Source: Alnus glutinosa
Lineage: Eukaryota > Streptophyta > Magnoliopsida > Fagales > Betulaceae
Direction: 5' to 3'
DNA: 64,000 bases
NCBI RefSeq assembly: GCF_958979055.1
Contig: NC_084888.1
Span: 2,870,001-2,934,000 of the forward strand
The notes beneath the pieces were generated by a model. It was not told where the DNA came from, did no database searches, and saw only the letters and a list, made by a program, of their open reading frames with translations. The translations under genes were made by a program, and so were the position numbers. This document shows positions 20,862 through 33,880 of the stretch, in pieces; position 1 is the stretch's first letter; every line of letters starts with the position of its first letter.

Positions 20862-22305
20862 ACATATCAATCCAAACTTTTGTGTTTAATATTTCAGTCC
20901 ATGTAGTTCTCCGTAATTAGAATAAGGAATGCTAGAATTCTTTTTATTATAATTTAGTCCCTTTTTTATTATATTTATGTCGAACTTTAGCATTTCTCAA
21001 TATGGGAGCCTGATTTTCTGTGCGCTTAAATTACTATGATAGGGATTTTTGTTGTTCTCTTTTTACTGTACAAGAAGGTGGGGCTGGTTTCTCACTTTCT
21101 CTTGTGAGGGGAGAGAAATATAAGATAGAGAAGAAGCTAGAAAGAGAGTAGCTGTGAAAGAATTGAGTCAAATTAGGAAGCTAAAAGAAAGAAGCCAGAA
21201 ACGGCAGAAAGGGAGAGGAGAGGAGAATTTTTTTTTTTATTTTCTTTTCTTCATAATTTTATTCGATCAAAGTATGTCTTCATTGCAATACTAAACATTC
21301 TTAAATAGATTTCGACTAAACCTCATGGAAACACCCATTTATTAACTTAACTAATATAGTTTTATTGACTTACCTAATGCCTATTATTTAATTACCCTAA
21401 ATAATTTAGGGCAACACTTAACGTGCTTGGCTCTCGAAAAATAAAAATATTAAGGGAAAATTTTCATCTTTTATCATTTTTGCAATTAATTACACAAATT
21501 TTGATGGAAATATGAATACCATAAATTGATACTTTTTAAAAATTTGAATACTTAATTGTAAAAGTAATGAAAAATTAAGGGTTATAAATGAAGTTTTTCC
21601 TAAAATTGAATGCTAATAACTCGTTCCCATCACAGTGACAGCTTGATCCTTTGAAAGTGATTCTGGGGCACTACGATATATAGTATTCAAAACCACTGTG
21701 ACGCAGCAAAAGCCCAAGTTATGCAGGAAAACACACACTCACACGTGAACAGTGTTTAGGAATATAGAATTAAACGGTGAGGAAGTCACACATTCAACAC
21801 ACACCACAATGGAGTCTCTGACTCACCATTGACAAAGGGAAGTCTCATCTCAAGTTACTGGAAAAAGGCCATTTCATTCATATAACACTACTACCCGCTT
21901 ATTGAAAAGATAACGATACAAAGAAAGGACAAAAGACATACAAATTAATGATAAGATAGAATAAGGAGATAAATTGACTGATAAATAATCTGCTGCATCT
22001 AAATCTTCAGAGTTGGATCATGTCCCAATAGCTTTAGGAAGCTGAGATCTCCCACGGCCACCAGCACTCTGCTACTGCTACTGCTACTGCTACGCTTGAG
22101 TACCCTGTTGCGGATAAGGATTCTTCTAAAATACCAATTGAACCTATCTCCCTTTTTTCATATCCATCACATGTACTTCAGATCACCAATGTTAATAAAA
22201 CAGTAGAACTACGACTTCAAAGAAGAAAAAAAGCAAAAGCTCACTGCCGTTGACAACTTGACAATGTTTGTGTCACTACAGCATCGATCGATAACAATGG
22301 CATAA
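20862..22305. other. Gap between the U5 gene and the 3' end of MEB-like copy A
   Basis: No gene. It includes a purine-rich stretch (21,100-21,230), the left edge of the segmental duplication (about 21,240) and a small MITE (21,454-21,600). Confidence 0.5.
21454..21600. mobile_element. Small MITE, about 147 bp
   Basis: Left end gggaaaattttcatctttta is mirrored at the right end (ataaatgaagtttttcc). The ends resemble those of the larger repeat at 28,326-28,747 (gattataagtgaagttctccc) and the one in the ACR1 intron, so all three seem to be one AT-rich family. Superfamily not assigned. Confidence 0.5.
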
Positions 22306-25300
22306 TTAGTAGGATCCCCATGTGTGTTTCACTGAGCTCATCTCAGGAAGGGGCAGACTGACAGCTGCAGTTGACTGGAACAAACCAAGCTTCTCAATGA
22401 GTTTTCCCAACAGGTAACCTGCCAAGTAAGAAATCCCAGAGGCCCCAACCCCAATTGCAAGGTAGTGCAGCACAGTTGTTATGTACTTGGAAACCGGTGG
22501 GTTTTGGATGGCAGCCTTGGCAATGGCAAGTACTATGATGCATGAAAGAGAAGCTGCTGCAACTGCTGCGAGCTTAAGGTACTCGTTGTCGCTCTCATAA
22601 AATGAGAAGCCATACACCAGTGGAGGCACTAAGCCAAAAACAAGGAATGATAATACTGCAACTGAGGCATGAATAATGAAATTCTTTTTCTGCCCCAATA
22701 TTTCTTCATACCGATCCGCTTGTTCACCTTCTTGATTCGAGACCGCTCTAGATTGATCGTTCTTTAATTCCCTAAGCTGTAGTTTGATTCAATAAGTTAA
22801 ACAAACTGAAACAAGTTCCATACCACATGGCATATTTAATTCAACAAGTAATTAGTTAAATACTCTCTAGGAAAATTATGTCAAGTTCTGGAGAATGTCT
22901 AAATGCATTAGCAGAGGCAATGTTGCAGCCGTTGTGACATTCTGGAAAGTTAGTCCCACATTGAATGGGTGGATCAGAAAGGTGCCCATGTACCTTGACT
23001 AGTATTTTTGGAGTGATAAGACAACCTGACTAGCACTTTTTTAGTCATTACAGTTGTGTTTAGGCTAATACATAACCAATATATGGAATGATACAGCAGT
23101 ATTTCACAACGGCCTGATGAGCAAAGCTAGATCCATCAACAGTTGTATTGTTATTCTCAAATAGTGATAATTCATCTTCAAATGTCTAACTTGAATGACT
23201 GAATAAAAAAACGATGGAACTTATGAAAGGAAAAGTTAATTGCTCTGGGTATTTGTAATCCCAAAAAGGAAGGAGGGTTGGGTTGGCCGGATGGAGTGGA
23301 AGACTGCAACAAAAGCACAGCTATATTACGAGACAATAGGCCTATTTCCTGCTGATTCTTAACTGGTTAAGAAGGCAAAGCTGTACTCTTTCAACTTACA
23401 AGAAGAAGCTTTAAATGATTTCTAGTATGACTTTCATCAATGTTATACAGAGGATTTGATTCTCAGCTTCTATATAATCTCAATGTTCTTTGGTTTGCAG
23501 GTAGAATGGCCTAGTAAAATCACAAATTGTTGGAGAAACAAGACAAAACATGTTCATGATGAAATAAAGACAGTGAAAAACGAAGACTTTGTATGAATTG
23601 ATGCATTTGTGAACTGCAATGAAATTTTTGGCCAAAAAAATAAACTCACATTATGACCAATGACGAAAAGTCCTCCAATCAGGTTTGCCAGTGCCAAGGC
23701 TACAATGTTCACTGCAATCAGAAAAACTTTTAACGCAATATGTTCTGGTAATCTTTGTGCCAGGATGAAATGTTACCATACTTGAGTCAATAAACACACA
23801 CACTTACATGTGGCAGTAGCAGAACTAGCTGCAGATGTCACAAGAGATAAGCTTGTGATTGATTCAATTAAACCACCATAGACGATACTTTTAAGGATTT
23901 CCCACTTTATAGGACTTTTTGGCGATTTTTTAAGACTTTCTTGCTTCAAATAATCATCCTCAAGAATTACGACATTGGCTTCTAGGTTTGTTCTTAGTGG
24001 AGTTGGTAGTGGACTAACAAGCGACTTTTTAAGACTTTCTTGCTTCGAAGAATCATCCTCAAGAATTTCAACATTGCCTTTTGGGTTTGTTCCCGGTGGT
24101 GTTGGTAGTGGACTAACAGTCGACTTTTTTAGACTTTCTTGCTTCAAAGAATCATTCTCAAGAATTTCAACATTGGCTTCTGGGTTTGTTCCCAGTGGTG
24201 TTGGTAGTGGACTAACAGGCGACTTTTTAAGACTTTCTTGCTTCAAAGAATCATCCACAAGAATTACAACATTGGCTTTTGGGTTTGTTCGTGGTGGTGT
24301 TGGTCGTGGACTAATAGGATCCTCTGGTTTCTCTCTAGTGAACTTTTGAAGGAACCAACCACCTGTCAAAGTGAGAAAATGTAGTTAAGCTCGCTGCCCA
24401 TATTATGAGAGATCAGCCAAGAATATTGTAAAAAAACAAGAAGGAAAATGTCATGGCATGGCAAATCATATACGAATACATGACAGAAGAATATATAGGT
24501 TCCAATCATCCAAACTTTCCCCATAATGATTTAGCTTCATAGTAAAAGACTTAACCATGACACAATGTTGGCATATTTTAATCTAAAATTGGGGATAAAT
24601 GATAAAATCAAGGTTCGAGGCTCAGGACCTTAGCTTTGATGCTATGTTAAATTAAATTATCAGTTATCTTAAAAGTTGAAGCCGATAAGAAATGATAAAT
24701 ATTCTCATACCATTAGAATGTGAAAGTACCTATAAATTTGACACCCTCCAAGCATGTTGGGCACCTCATATCCTCTTCATTGCGAATAAGGACCTTCTCG
24801 ATACAAGCTTTACAATTAGGGCAGTAGAAATTATAGTTCTCCCGCCTCGTGCAAACTGTGTCAAGATACAGATCTTCAGGAATAATTTCGCCACTACTTT
24901 GAATGCCAGATTCTTTTGTTGGGAGATCCAATATGACATGTTCAGGACTTGTCTTAGAATCATAAAAATTAGCACCTCCATTTCCATTCTTCAATGCAAA
25001 AGATCCATAAGAGGATTCACCTGAAACCATGCAACAAATAAGCATTTTCTAATTATAATTGAATCATATCCCAAAAGTTTGAACTTATTTGATGAATATT
25101 GCAGGAACATGCATTTTTCTAAGCTAGCAATTAACCAGAGACAGAATATTAATGATCGATTCTGCGTAGTGATTTTCTAAGTCAAACTACAACCAGGGAA
25201 AGATTAAGGTACCGTATTAAAACAGTTAAGAATATGGTGCATGTGCCATGTATGGGATATTAAGATAGCTAGAAAAAAGAAAAAGAGAGCTTTACCAGAA

Positions 25301-25652
25301 AAGAGAGAGAGAGAGAGAGAGAAGAACAAGAAGACAAAAAGGAAAAAAACTCCATGATAATGATGCATGCTTATATCATTAGAAAACTCAAATAGAGATT
25401 ATTATCTAAGTAGAGTACGTAAGTGGTTTTACTAATTCTTTCCAAGAGTATTTATTTATTTTTGTCTTCCGATCCCTTACCTTCTTCTTCTTCACAAACT
25501 AGAAGCTTAGCTGATCCATTGGAATAATGCTTTGAGGACAAACCACTACCAACTGTAGTAATTGTGGTGGTGGTAGAGTTGATGATATCTTGGCCAGCTG
25601 GCTGCCATCCTCCGTTCAATTCCTCCTTCACTGCCTCTGCTCTTCTTTCCAT
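22306..25652 (-). CDS. Membrane protein of ER body-like protein, tandem copy A, 516 aa
   Basis: Minus-strand exons 25652-25481, 25020-24730, 24362-23808, 23711-23650 and 22776-22306. All junctions keep frame (phases 1, 1, 1, 0). The N-terminus is acidic and Thr-rich. Residues about 115-150 carry a zinc-ribbon-like CPNCKAC .. CPTC cluster. Exon 3 encodes four 33-residue repeats (SPLPTP..TNP..NV.ILE.D..KQES) before the membrane domain. That domain begins [16 protein letters not shown], the start of a VIT/CCC1-like fold, and has further helices in exon 5 ([58 protein letters not shown]). Arabidopsis MEB1/MEB2 are the named relatives: ER-body membrane proteins with similarity to iron/manganese transporters. 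Transport by this copy is an inference. Copy B lies about 4.4 kb upstream in the same direction. Confidence 0.88.
23928..24330 (-). repeat. Coding minisatellite: four 99-bp (33-aa) units in copy A exon 3
   Basis: Units share SPLPTP(L/P)(G/R)TN, then NV.ILE.D, then KQESLKKS. Copy B has one unit only. Exon 3 is 555 bp in A and 267 bp in B, a difference of 288 bp, close to three units. The reading frame is kept in every unit, so the expansion lengthens a Pro/Ser-rich linker between the zinc-ribbon-like part and the membrane domain. Confidence 0.9.
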
Positions 25653-28600
25653 GTGTACCTTTCTCTAAGATCGAAAGCCTTGATGTCTACACTCTACATG
25701 TCTTTGATGCTGATTTCTCAGTTCTATTTATAAATGGGGGTTAAGTCAATGGTCGATCGTCTTAAAAAAATAATTAACTACAATCTGAATACAATTAAAC
25801 AATATGCATGCACAAACCAAGCATGATGACTTTACTGATCATGACATCAACCATGACTATATTGACCTCATGGGAGCGCATCAAAAGAAAGGAATCATAT
25901 TCTGTCTAGTTTCTTATTGAAAAATCTTTTTATAAGAGCTCTTCTATTCAAAACGTTTTCTCTCTTCAAGGGTAGATTACATTTTTTCCATCCTAGCTAA
26001 ACTATATATAGATGCATTTATAACCTGCTAGCTAGTAACTTTAAAACTTTAAAACTGTGTGACTATTTATATAATGTCCCCCTATTGTTAAATTATAAGG
26101 GGAGTAATTTTGACTTCCTCTTTTTTTTTTTTTTTTTTTTTTTTGGACAATTTTCGGTACGGTGTGAACTACACGTTTTTCACGCTTCTCAAAACCGATG
26201 CCTAAATTAGCTTCTTAGATAAAAGTATGTTCAATACATAAAATAATCGGTCTGAACATGGGGTATGAGCCTATTTATAGGCAAATAGGTAGATGTTAAC
26301 CTGAATAAGGTTTCCTACTCCTTGATCTAGGTATGTTGTTAGAGTAGTTTTACTTGGACTTTAATTCTTTATTAAACATATGATCTGATCATGGATTTTT
26401 CAGGATCAAATTTGGACTATAAGTTCTATCCCGATTCCACCGAGAATAGGACTACTTATCGGATTAGACTTAAACCCGAACTATGATTCAAACTTCAATT
26501 CTACTTGGAGTAGAGTCCTAATTAGGATTTTTTTGAATGACTGATACCTGGGAACATGTTTGTCTCGGGCTTTGGCTAGCTAAGTTGACTTTCGGTCATA
26601 TGTTGTCTGCATTCTCGGGACTCAATCTAAATTTACCTTCTGTCGCGTATTCTTGGGAATAACTGCTTGGTGTCTCACTCCCGGGATAAGACTTTTCGGG
26701 AGTGCTACTTTCTTGGCTGCTTAACGTCTATCTCTTGGGATAGGACTTTCCGGGAGTCCTGTTGTCTCTTCCTTGGGCCGGTATTAACCCGAAGGCTCAT
26801 GATTCTATAAATAGACCGGTCTAGCTAAGTGGAATTATTCCCAACATATTTGTTTTTGTTACTTATTTGATGAAAATAAAGGTCTCAATTTATTGAGTCT
26901 TGAATATATTAAATTAAGAATTAAGATGATCTTGACAAAAAATATGAAGGGTCCTAACCCGTAAGAGTGGAACCAAAATTTTTTGTCGTGGCCTAGAGTG
27001 GAACTCCCACTCGGCACTCATATGTCCTCTAGACCTCCTCTAGATCTCTCTACCAACCTTCAACCGCCTGATACCCCGGCGGCAACACGTGCGACCGACC
27101 AACATGGCACGACAAAGGTGGAAACTCCAACTGATCATATGGCTACAGCAAAACCTACGGATCAGATTTATTAAAAAAAATTCAAGTCAAGTCAATTTTA
27201 ATCGTTCATCCTCACAATATATATATATAGATTAGCCAATTTTAATTGTTCGTGCATCCTCACTGTTATTGAACAGATCGATCGATCGTACTACCATATA
27301 TAATAAACACAAATAATAAAATTTCCCTGTAAATTTGGTTGAAGAATTTACTATTAATTTTTTTTTTAATTTTTAATTTAGTATATTACAATGATAAGTG
27401 TCCAAAATATATGTGATTAATTCTCACATGCATTTTAATTTTTTTAATTAAATCTATTAAACTAACATGTTTTTAAATGCATGTAATCCTCATATGCATT
27501 CTGAATACTTAATCAATTTTCATAATCGCAACTGTTGGGCCGCTAGTGGTTCTTGGTAATAAGTTCTTCTGAAAAAAAAAAAAAAAAAGTTTTGTAATTT
27601 GTTTTAAAATGTAGAGTAATTTTACATGTACATTAAGTGTCCATCAAGCATTCATAAAAAAAAAATTAAAAAAAAATGATATTTGAATAGATTTTTCAAT
27701 ATTTGAGAAGAAAAACCAATTCTGAAAATTTTGCTACAAGTGAGACAAATTTTTAGCAACGGAGGAAAGTGTTTGGAAAGAATTCGTAGACTCCTGATTT
27801 GGTGGGATTCGAATCCAGTTTTGCTGGGACATTAATTATCAAGTACAGTTTTTTTAATATATATACATAAACAACATTATTTCTAATAATTTGAAAATTA
27901 CTAAAAACTTCACTAATAGTCTTTGGATTCGATTGAGATTGCAAAGGTTCCGGAAGGTTTGAGGAATTTTATTTTTTTTTTATTATTTATTTTTTTTATG
28001 TTCGTGTCCTTTCGAAAATGGTTGAGCGATCTCTTGAAGTTTGCGCTTATTTTAGAGCCTTTTGTTTTGGAGTAATTCTACATATCACCTCTGCGTTCCT
28101 CTTTTGTTCCCTTAAAATTGACGTGGCTCTTCGAATCACTATTGAATCAAAATTCAATTGTAGTCTATCATTAATTCAATGGTGATTTTAAAAGCCACAT
28201 CAATTTTAGAAGAGTAAAATGGAAGATACATGGGTGATATGTAACATTACTCTTTTTTGTTTTGTCTTTGCTATTGACCCTTGTAGTCGTTTTTTTAATA
28301 AGCACGAACCGTAGGTCAAGCTGGACTTTCACCCTTTTTGAAAGAAGGTACCTAGCTAGACTTTAAAATGTCTTAATTTAGGGTATTTATTTTTCAGAAA
28401 GTTTCAATCTCAGTCCTCCGTTATAATTTTCTGTTAAATCTTGTTAAAAATTCTAAAATACCCTTCATTTTTTTAGGAAAAAAATTGCTAGGATTTAAGT
28501 GTTGGTTAGAGTTTAACGGAATTTACAAAAATACTCATGCCTGAATTTTTGAAAATTTTTATAATTTATTTTTAAAAAATAAACACGGGTATTTTGGGAA

Positions 28601-30028
28601 TTTTGATAGGATTTAACGGAAAATTCTAACGAATGACTGAGATTGAAATTTTCTGAAAAATAAATACCCTAAATTGAGACGTTTTAAAGTTTAGATACAT
28701 TCTTTCAAAATAGGTGAAAGTTTAGGGATTATAAGTGAAGTTCTCCCTTTTAGTTATTTAATTAGAGTAATTTTGTATTTTTACAAGTTTTACAAAGATG
28801 GCATTTTACCTATTTACCGTTTATTTTAACCCTAAATTCTAATGGTAGGGGTGACATTACCAAATTTTTAAACATGAAAACCCAACACTACAACTTGTAA
28901 AGCTTGATGAAATACGCAGTGGTAAATGAAGTTTTTCATTTTTTTTCATTTTTTATTTTTTAATAAAGTAATTAAGAACACAGTAATTAATGTTTATTTA
29001 ACAATAACTAATGAGTATTGCCGCATCAGTCAAGTGTGATAAGGGTATAGTTTGCAACATTTCTTGTAAGGATGTATTAGATACACTAAGCAAGAACTAA
29101 AAAGATCCACAAGGATATATTACCAACAATGATAAAGGTGTAGTGCATGGCTGAAAATTGGAAGCTTAGCAATCTGAAAATAGAATCATTCATATGCATA
29201 AAATTAGCACATTCCTAAATGACAGATATTGGATAATTCTAGCAAAATTAGCATCATTTACACAACATACACCTTGTTTAGGTGCTCGTTCGGAGCTTTT
29301 GGAGCCTTTTTGGCTACTGTAATCCATTCTCCTTGTTTAGGATTCATGGATTTTTTTTACACAGATTAATTTCTATTACCGTTGCTTGTTTTGTACAATT
29401 GATTTTGAATTACGTATGATCGATGATGGTCTAAGTTCTATCTCTTCACTTTCAGTAGCCGGTGCAGAGGACAGCAACCTTATCAACTTGATGGAAGCTC
29501 CATGAAGAGCATGCAAGGAGCTTGGTGAACTCATTGTAAAAAGCAAATCCGTTAAAAGTAAAAGAGAATCTGCCCAGTTGACTTCTAATGGAGAAGAAAA
29601 ATTACTTTCTCATAATTTTATTCAATTAAAGTTTGTTTTCATTCAAAGCATGCTTAAATAGACTTGGACTAAACCTTCCGGCAACACCCATTTATTAACT
29701 TACATAACAAAGTTTTATTGACTTGTCTAACATGACAATGTTCGTTATTATTGAATTACCCTAAATAAAATTAAACACTAATATCACAGTGACAGCTTGA
29801 TTCTTAGAATTAATTCTGTGGGACTACGATATTATTCAAAGCCACTGCTACAGTCATTTCTCATATCCAACGACATCAATGGGACGCCATTTTGGCTCAG
29901 GATTCACATTATACTTCAGATCACCGATGTTAATAAGGCAGAAGTTCAAAGAAAAGCAAAAACTCACTGATATCGACAACGTTTGTGGCACTGTAGCATC
30001 CATATATCGATAACAATGACATAATTAA
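25653..30028. other. Intergenic region between the two MEB-like genes
   Basis: It contains the upstream flank of copy A (to about 27,400, part of duplication unit 1), a long T run (26,124-26,144), a foldback repeat at 28,326-28,747 and the 3' flank of copy B from about 29,595. No coding chain was found; short frames near 27,000 have no recognisable content. Confidence 0.5.
28326..28747. mobile_element. Foldback MITE, about 420 bp
   Basis: The left half (actttcaccc .. gactttaaaatgtcttaatt, tagggtatttatttttcaga) is the imperfect complement of the right half (tctgaaaaataaataccct, then aaattgagacgttttaaagt, ending ggtgaaagtttagggatt). A related copy with the same internal phrases (aaaaatactcatgcctgaat; aacacggg) lies in the ACR1 intron at about 51,450-51,872. 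No target duplication is certain. Confidence 0.65.
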
Positions 30029-33000
30029 TTAGTAGGATCCCCATGTGTGTTTCACTGAGCTCATCTCAGGAAGGGGCAGACTGACAGCTGCAGTTGACTG
30101 GAACCAACCAAGCTTCTCAATGAGTTTCCCCAACAGGTAACCTGCCAAGTAAGAAATCCCAGAGGCCCCAACCCCAATTGCAAGGTAGTGCAGCACAGTT
30201 GTTATATACTTGGAAACCGGTGGGTTGTGGATGGCAGCCTTGGCAATGGCAAGTACTGTGATGCATGAAAGGGAAGCTGCTGCAACTGCTGCGAGCTTAA
30301 GGTACTCGTTGTCGCTCTCATAAAATGAGAAGCCATACACCAGTGGAGGCACTAAGCCAAAAACAAGGAATGATAATACTGCAACTGAGGCATGAATAAT
30401 GAAATTCGTTTTCTGCCCCAATATTTCTTCATACCGATCCGCTTGTTCACCTTCTTGATTCGAGACCACTCTAGATTGATCATTCTTTAATTCCCTAAGC
30501 TGTAGTTTGATTCAATAAGTTAAACAAACTGAAACAAGTTCCATACCACATGGCATATTTAATTCAACAAGTAATTAGTTAAATACTCTCTAGGAAAATT
30601 ATGTCAAGTTCTGGAGAATGTCTAAATGCATTAGCAGAGGCAATGTTGCAGCTGTTGTGACATTCTGGAAAGTTAGTCCCACATTGAATGGGTGGATTAG
30701 AAAGATGCCCATGTACCTTGACTAGTATTTTTGGAGTGATAAGACAACCTGACTAGCACTTTTTTAGTCATTACAGTTGTGTTTAGGCTAATACATAACC
30801 AATTAATATATGGAATGATACAGCAGTATTTCACAACGGCCTGATGAGTAAAGCTAGATCCATCAACAGTTGTATTGTTATTCTCAAATAATGATAATTC
30901 ATCTTCAAATGTCTAACTTGAATGACTGAATAAAAAAACGATGGAACCTATGAAAGGAAAAGTTAATTGCTCTGGGTATTTGTAATCCCAAAAAGGAAGG
31001 AGGGTTGGGTTGGCCGGATGGAGTGGAAGACTGCAACAAAAGCACAGCTATATTACGAGACAATAGGCCTATTTCCTGCTGATTCTTAATTGGTTAAGAA
31101 GGCAAAGCTGTACTCTTACAACTTACAAGAAGAAGCTTTAAATGATTTCTAGTATGACTTTCAACAATGTCATACAGAGGATTTGATTCTCAGCTTCTAT
31201 ATAATCTCAATGTTCTTTGGTTTGCAGGTAGAATGGCCTAGTAAAATCACAAATTGTTGGAGAAACAAGAGACAACATGTTCATGATGAAATAAAGACAG
31301 TGAAAAATGAAGACTTCGTATGAATTGATGCATTTTTGAACTGCAATGAAATTTTTGGCCAAAAAATAAACTCACATTATGACCAATGACGAAAAGTCCT
31401 CCAATCAGGTTTGCCAGTGCCAAGGCTACAATGGTCACTGCAATCAGAAAAACTTTTATAGCCAATATGTACTAGTAATCTTTGTGCCAGGATGAAATGT
31501 TACCATACGTGATTCAATAAACACACACACACTTACATGTGGCAGCAGCAGAACTAGCTGCAGATGTCACAACAGATAAGCTTGTGATTGATTCAATTAA
31601 ACCACCATAGACAGTACTTTTAAGGATTTCCCACTTTATAGGACTTTTTGGTGGCGGCAATGATGGCGGCAGTCTTTTTTGCTTCGAAGAATCACCCACA
31701 AGAATTACAACATTGGGTTCTGGGTTTGTTCGTGGTGGTGTTGGTCGTGGACTAACAGGATCCTCTGGTTTCTCTCTAGTGATCTTTTGAAGGACCCAAC
31801 CGCCTGTCAAAGTGAGAAAATATAGTTAAGCTCGCTGCCCATATTATGAGAGATCAGCCAAGAATATTGTAAAAAAATAAGAAGGAAAATGTCATGGCAT
31901 GCCAAGTCATATACGAATACAAGACAGAAAAAGGCTTAACCATGACACAATGTTGCATATTTTAATATAAAATTTGGGATAAATGACGAAATCAAAGTTT
32001 GAGAACTTAAAACCTTAGCTTTGATACCATGTTAAATTAAATTACCAGTTATCTTAAAAGCTTAGGCTGATAAGAAATGATAAATATTCTCATACCATTA
32101 TAATGTGAAAGTACCTATAAATTTGACACACTCCAAGCATGTTGGGCACCTCATATCCTCTTCATTGCGAATAAGGACCTTCTCGATACAAGCTTTACAA
32201 TTAGGGCAGTAAAAATTATAGTTCTCTGGCTTCGTGCTAACTGTATCAAGATACAGATCTGTCTTAAAATGATCCTCATCTTCAGGGTTAATTTCGGCTG
32301 CACCTTGAATGGCAGATGCTGTTGCTGTGAGATCCAATATGACATGTTCAGGGGTTGTCTTAGAATCATCAAAATTAGCACCTCCATTCTTCAATGCAAA
32401 AGATCCAAATGAGGATTCACCTGAAACTGTGCAACAAATAAGCATTTTCTTAGAAGACTATTGAATCACATGCCAGAAGTTTGAACTTATTTGATGAATC
32501 ATCAGAAGTAGCACCTCCATTCTTCAATGCAAAAGATCCAAATGAGGATTCACCTGAAACTATGCAACAAAAAAGCATTTTCTTAGAAGACTATTTAATC
32601 ATATGCCAGAAGTATGAACTTATTTGATGAATATTGCAGGAACATGCGACTTTCTAAGCTAGCAACCACAGACAAAATAGTGATCAATTCTGCGTAGTGA
32701 TTTTCTAAGTCAAACTAGAAACAGGGAAAATTAGGTACCATATTGAAATACTTATGAAACTTTAAGGACAATTGAGATCTATATGCAAATCTGGTGCTTG
32801 TAATGTATCAGCTGCCTGCTTCTTCTTCTTCTTCTTTTTTCCTTCTATAATTCCTCAAAAGACTTAAAAAATGCTGGCTTAGATTTGTAAAAATTCAGTA
32901 ATTTGATAGGTTTTGGTTTCCTTTTTTGAGTTTTAATCATTAAACTAATATTCTAATACAATGTACTAAAAAAAAAAACTTGTTTTTTTGGATGAATGAA

Positions 33001-33512
33001 TTTCTATTAACCAACAAAGAATACACACACACTTCAGCAAATCAGCTAAGACACCATATTCAACAAACATCCTGACTCAACCAACTCCACAGGACCACAA
33101 TACAGACACTACAAGATAACCAGCTATACAGACACCCTACAACCAACAAGTCCACTCTACAAATGAACCCTTTCCAATTACCTACAACCTCAAATAAGCA
33201 GCAGCTATAACAAAACAACATACTATACAATCAACTCATAAACCTCATACAAGATTTGCAGAAACCAAGTGAACCAGCAAGCCTTCAACTGCTACAGATA
33301 TCACCACCAGAAACAAACCAGGAACCACTCAATCTATCAAGTACTAGAAACCAACACCAGCAGAATCAGCATTTTCCATGGCTACAGGAATCTCTCCTGC
33401 TTCCACAATCAGCCATATTAAACCATACTAAGCAAAAAAAAACTATTCTGCCAGATTTTTTTAGAGTTTTGTGTCTTGTATTTAATTTAGAAAAGAAAAA
33501 GAGAGCTTTACC

Positions 33513-33552
<40 letters not shown>

Positions 33553-33880
33553 CAAGAAGGCAAAAAGGAAAAAAAAAACCCATGATAATGATGTTTCTAT
33601 CATTAGAAAACTCAAATAGAGATAGAGATTATCTAGGCATGCAGAGTAAGTGGTGGTTGTAATTCTTTCCAAGCTAGAGTATTTCTTTTGGTCTTCTCTT
33701 ACCTTCTTCTTCACAAACTAGAAACTTAGCTCCATTGTTATACTTTGAGGACAAACCAGTACCAACTGTAGTAATTGTGGTGGTGGTAGTGGACCTGGTG
33801 GTAGAGTTGATGATATCTTCACAAGGCTGCCATCCTCCCAACGCCAATCCCTCCTTCGCAGCCTCTGCCTCTCTTTCCAT
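30029..33880 (-). CDS. Membrane protein of ER body-like protein, tandem copy B, 427 aa
   Basis: Minus-strand exons 33880-33703, 32420-32115, 31803-31537, 31437-31376 and 30499-30029, with the same phases as copy A. The chain has the same zinc-ribbon-like CPNCKAC .. CPTC cluster and the same VIT/CCC1-like membrane domain starting [16 protein letters not shown]. Exon 3 carries a single PTPPRTNP repeat unit followed by a Pro-rich PPSLPPP spacer. Exon 5 differs from copy A at only about five of 157 codons, whereas exons 1-2 differ much more. Exon 2 has an extra acidic insertion (DEDHFKT). No disruption is seen, so both copies are probably expressed. A second, partial exon 2 lies just upstream at 32,496-32,628. 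Confidence 0.88.
32363..32628 (-). repeat. 133-bp tandem duplication covering the start of copy B exon 2
   Basis: 32,363-32,495 and 32,496-32,628 are nearly identical head-to-tail copies. Each contains the splice acceptor (tttcag) and about the first 57 bases of exon 2. The upstream copy has an acceptor but no evident donor, so it is probably skipped. Copy A has only one version. Confidence 0.85.
32975..33480 (-). mobile_element. Probable 5'-truncated LINE scrap in copy B intron 1
   Basis: Copy A lacks this DNA. On the minus strand the segment ends with ttaatagaaattcattcatc followed by poly-A (seen as T7 on the plus strand near 32,984), a 3' end typical of plant L1 LINEs. No coding remains could be recognised, so family and upstream limit are uncertain. 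Confidence 0.45.

Larger units (their letters stand above)
21240..27400. repeat. Segmental tandem duplication, unit 1
   Basis: The unit spans the MEB-like copy A gene plus 3' and 5' flanks. It matches unit 2 (about 29,595-35,474, resuming after 36,650) in the same order. Shared landmarks include the cacccatttattaactta 3' flank, all five exons, the upstream ttgttaaattataaggggag text and the agattagccaattttaattg box. Similarity is very high from exon 5 through exon 3 and clearly lower from exon 2 upstream. Confidence 0.85.

Noticed and set aside
20638-20889. 83-aa frame over the U5 gene
   Set aside because: The sequence is fully explained by the snRNA promoter, stem-loops and Sm site.
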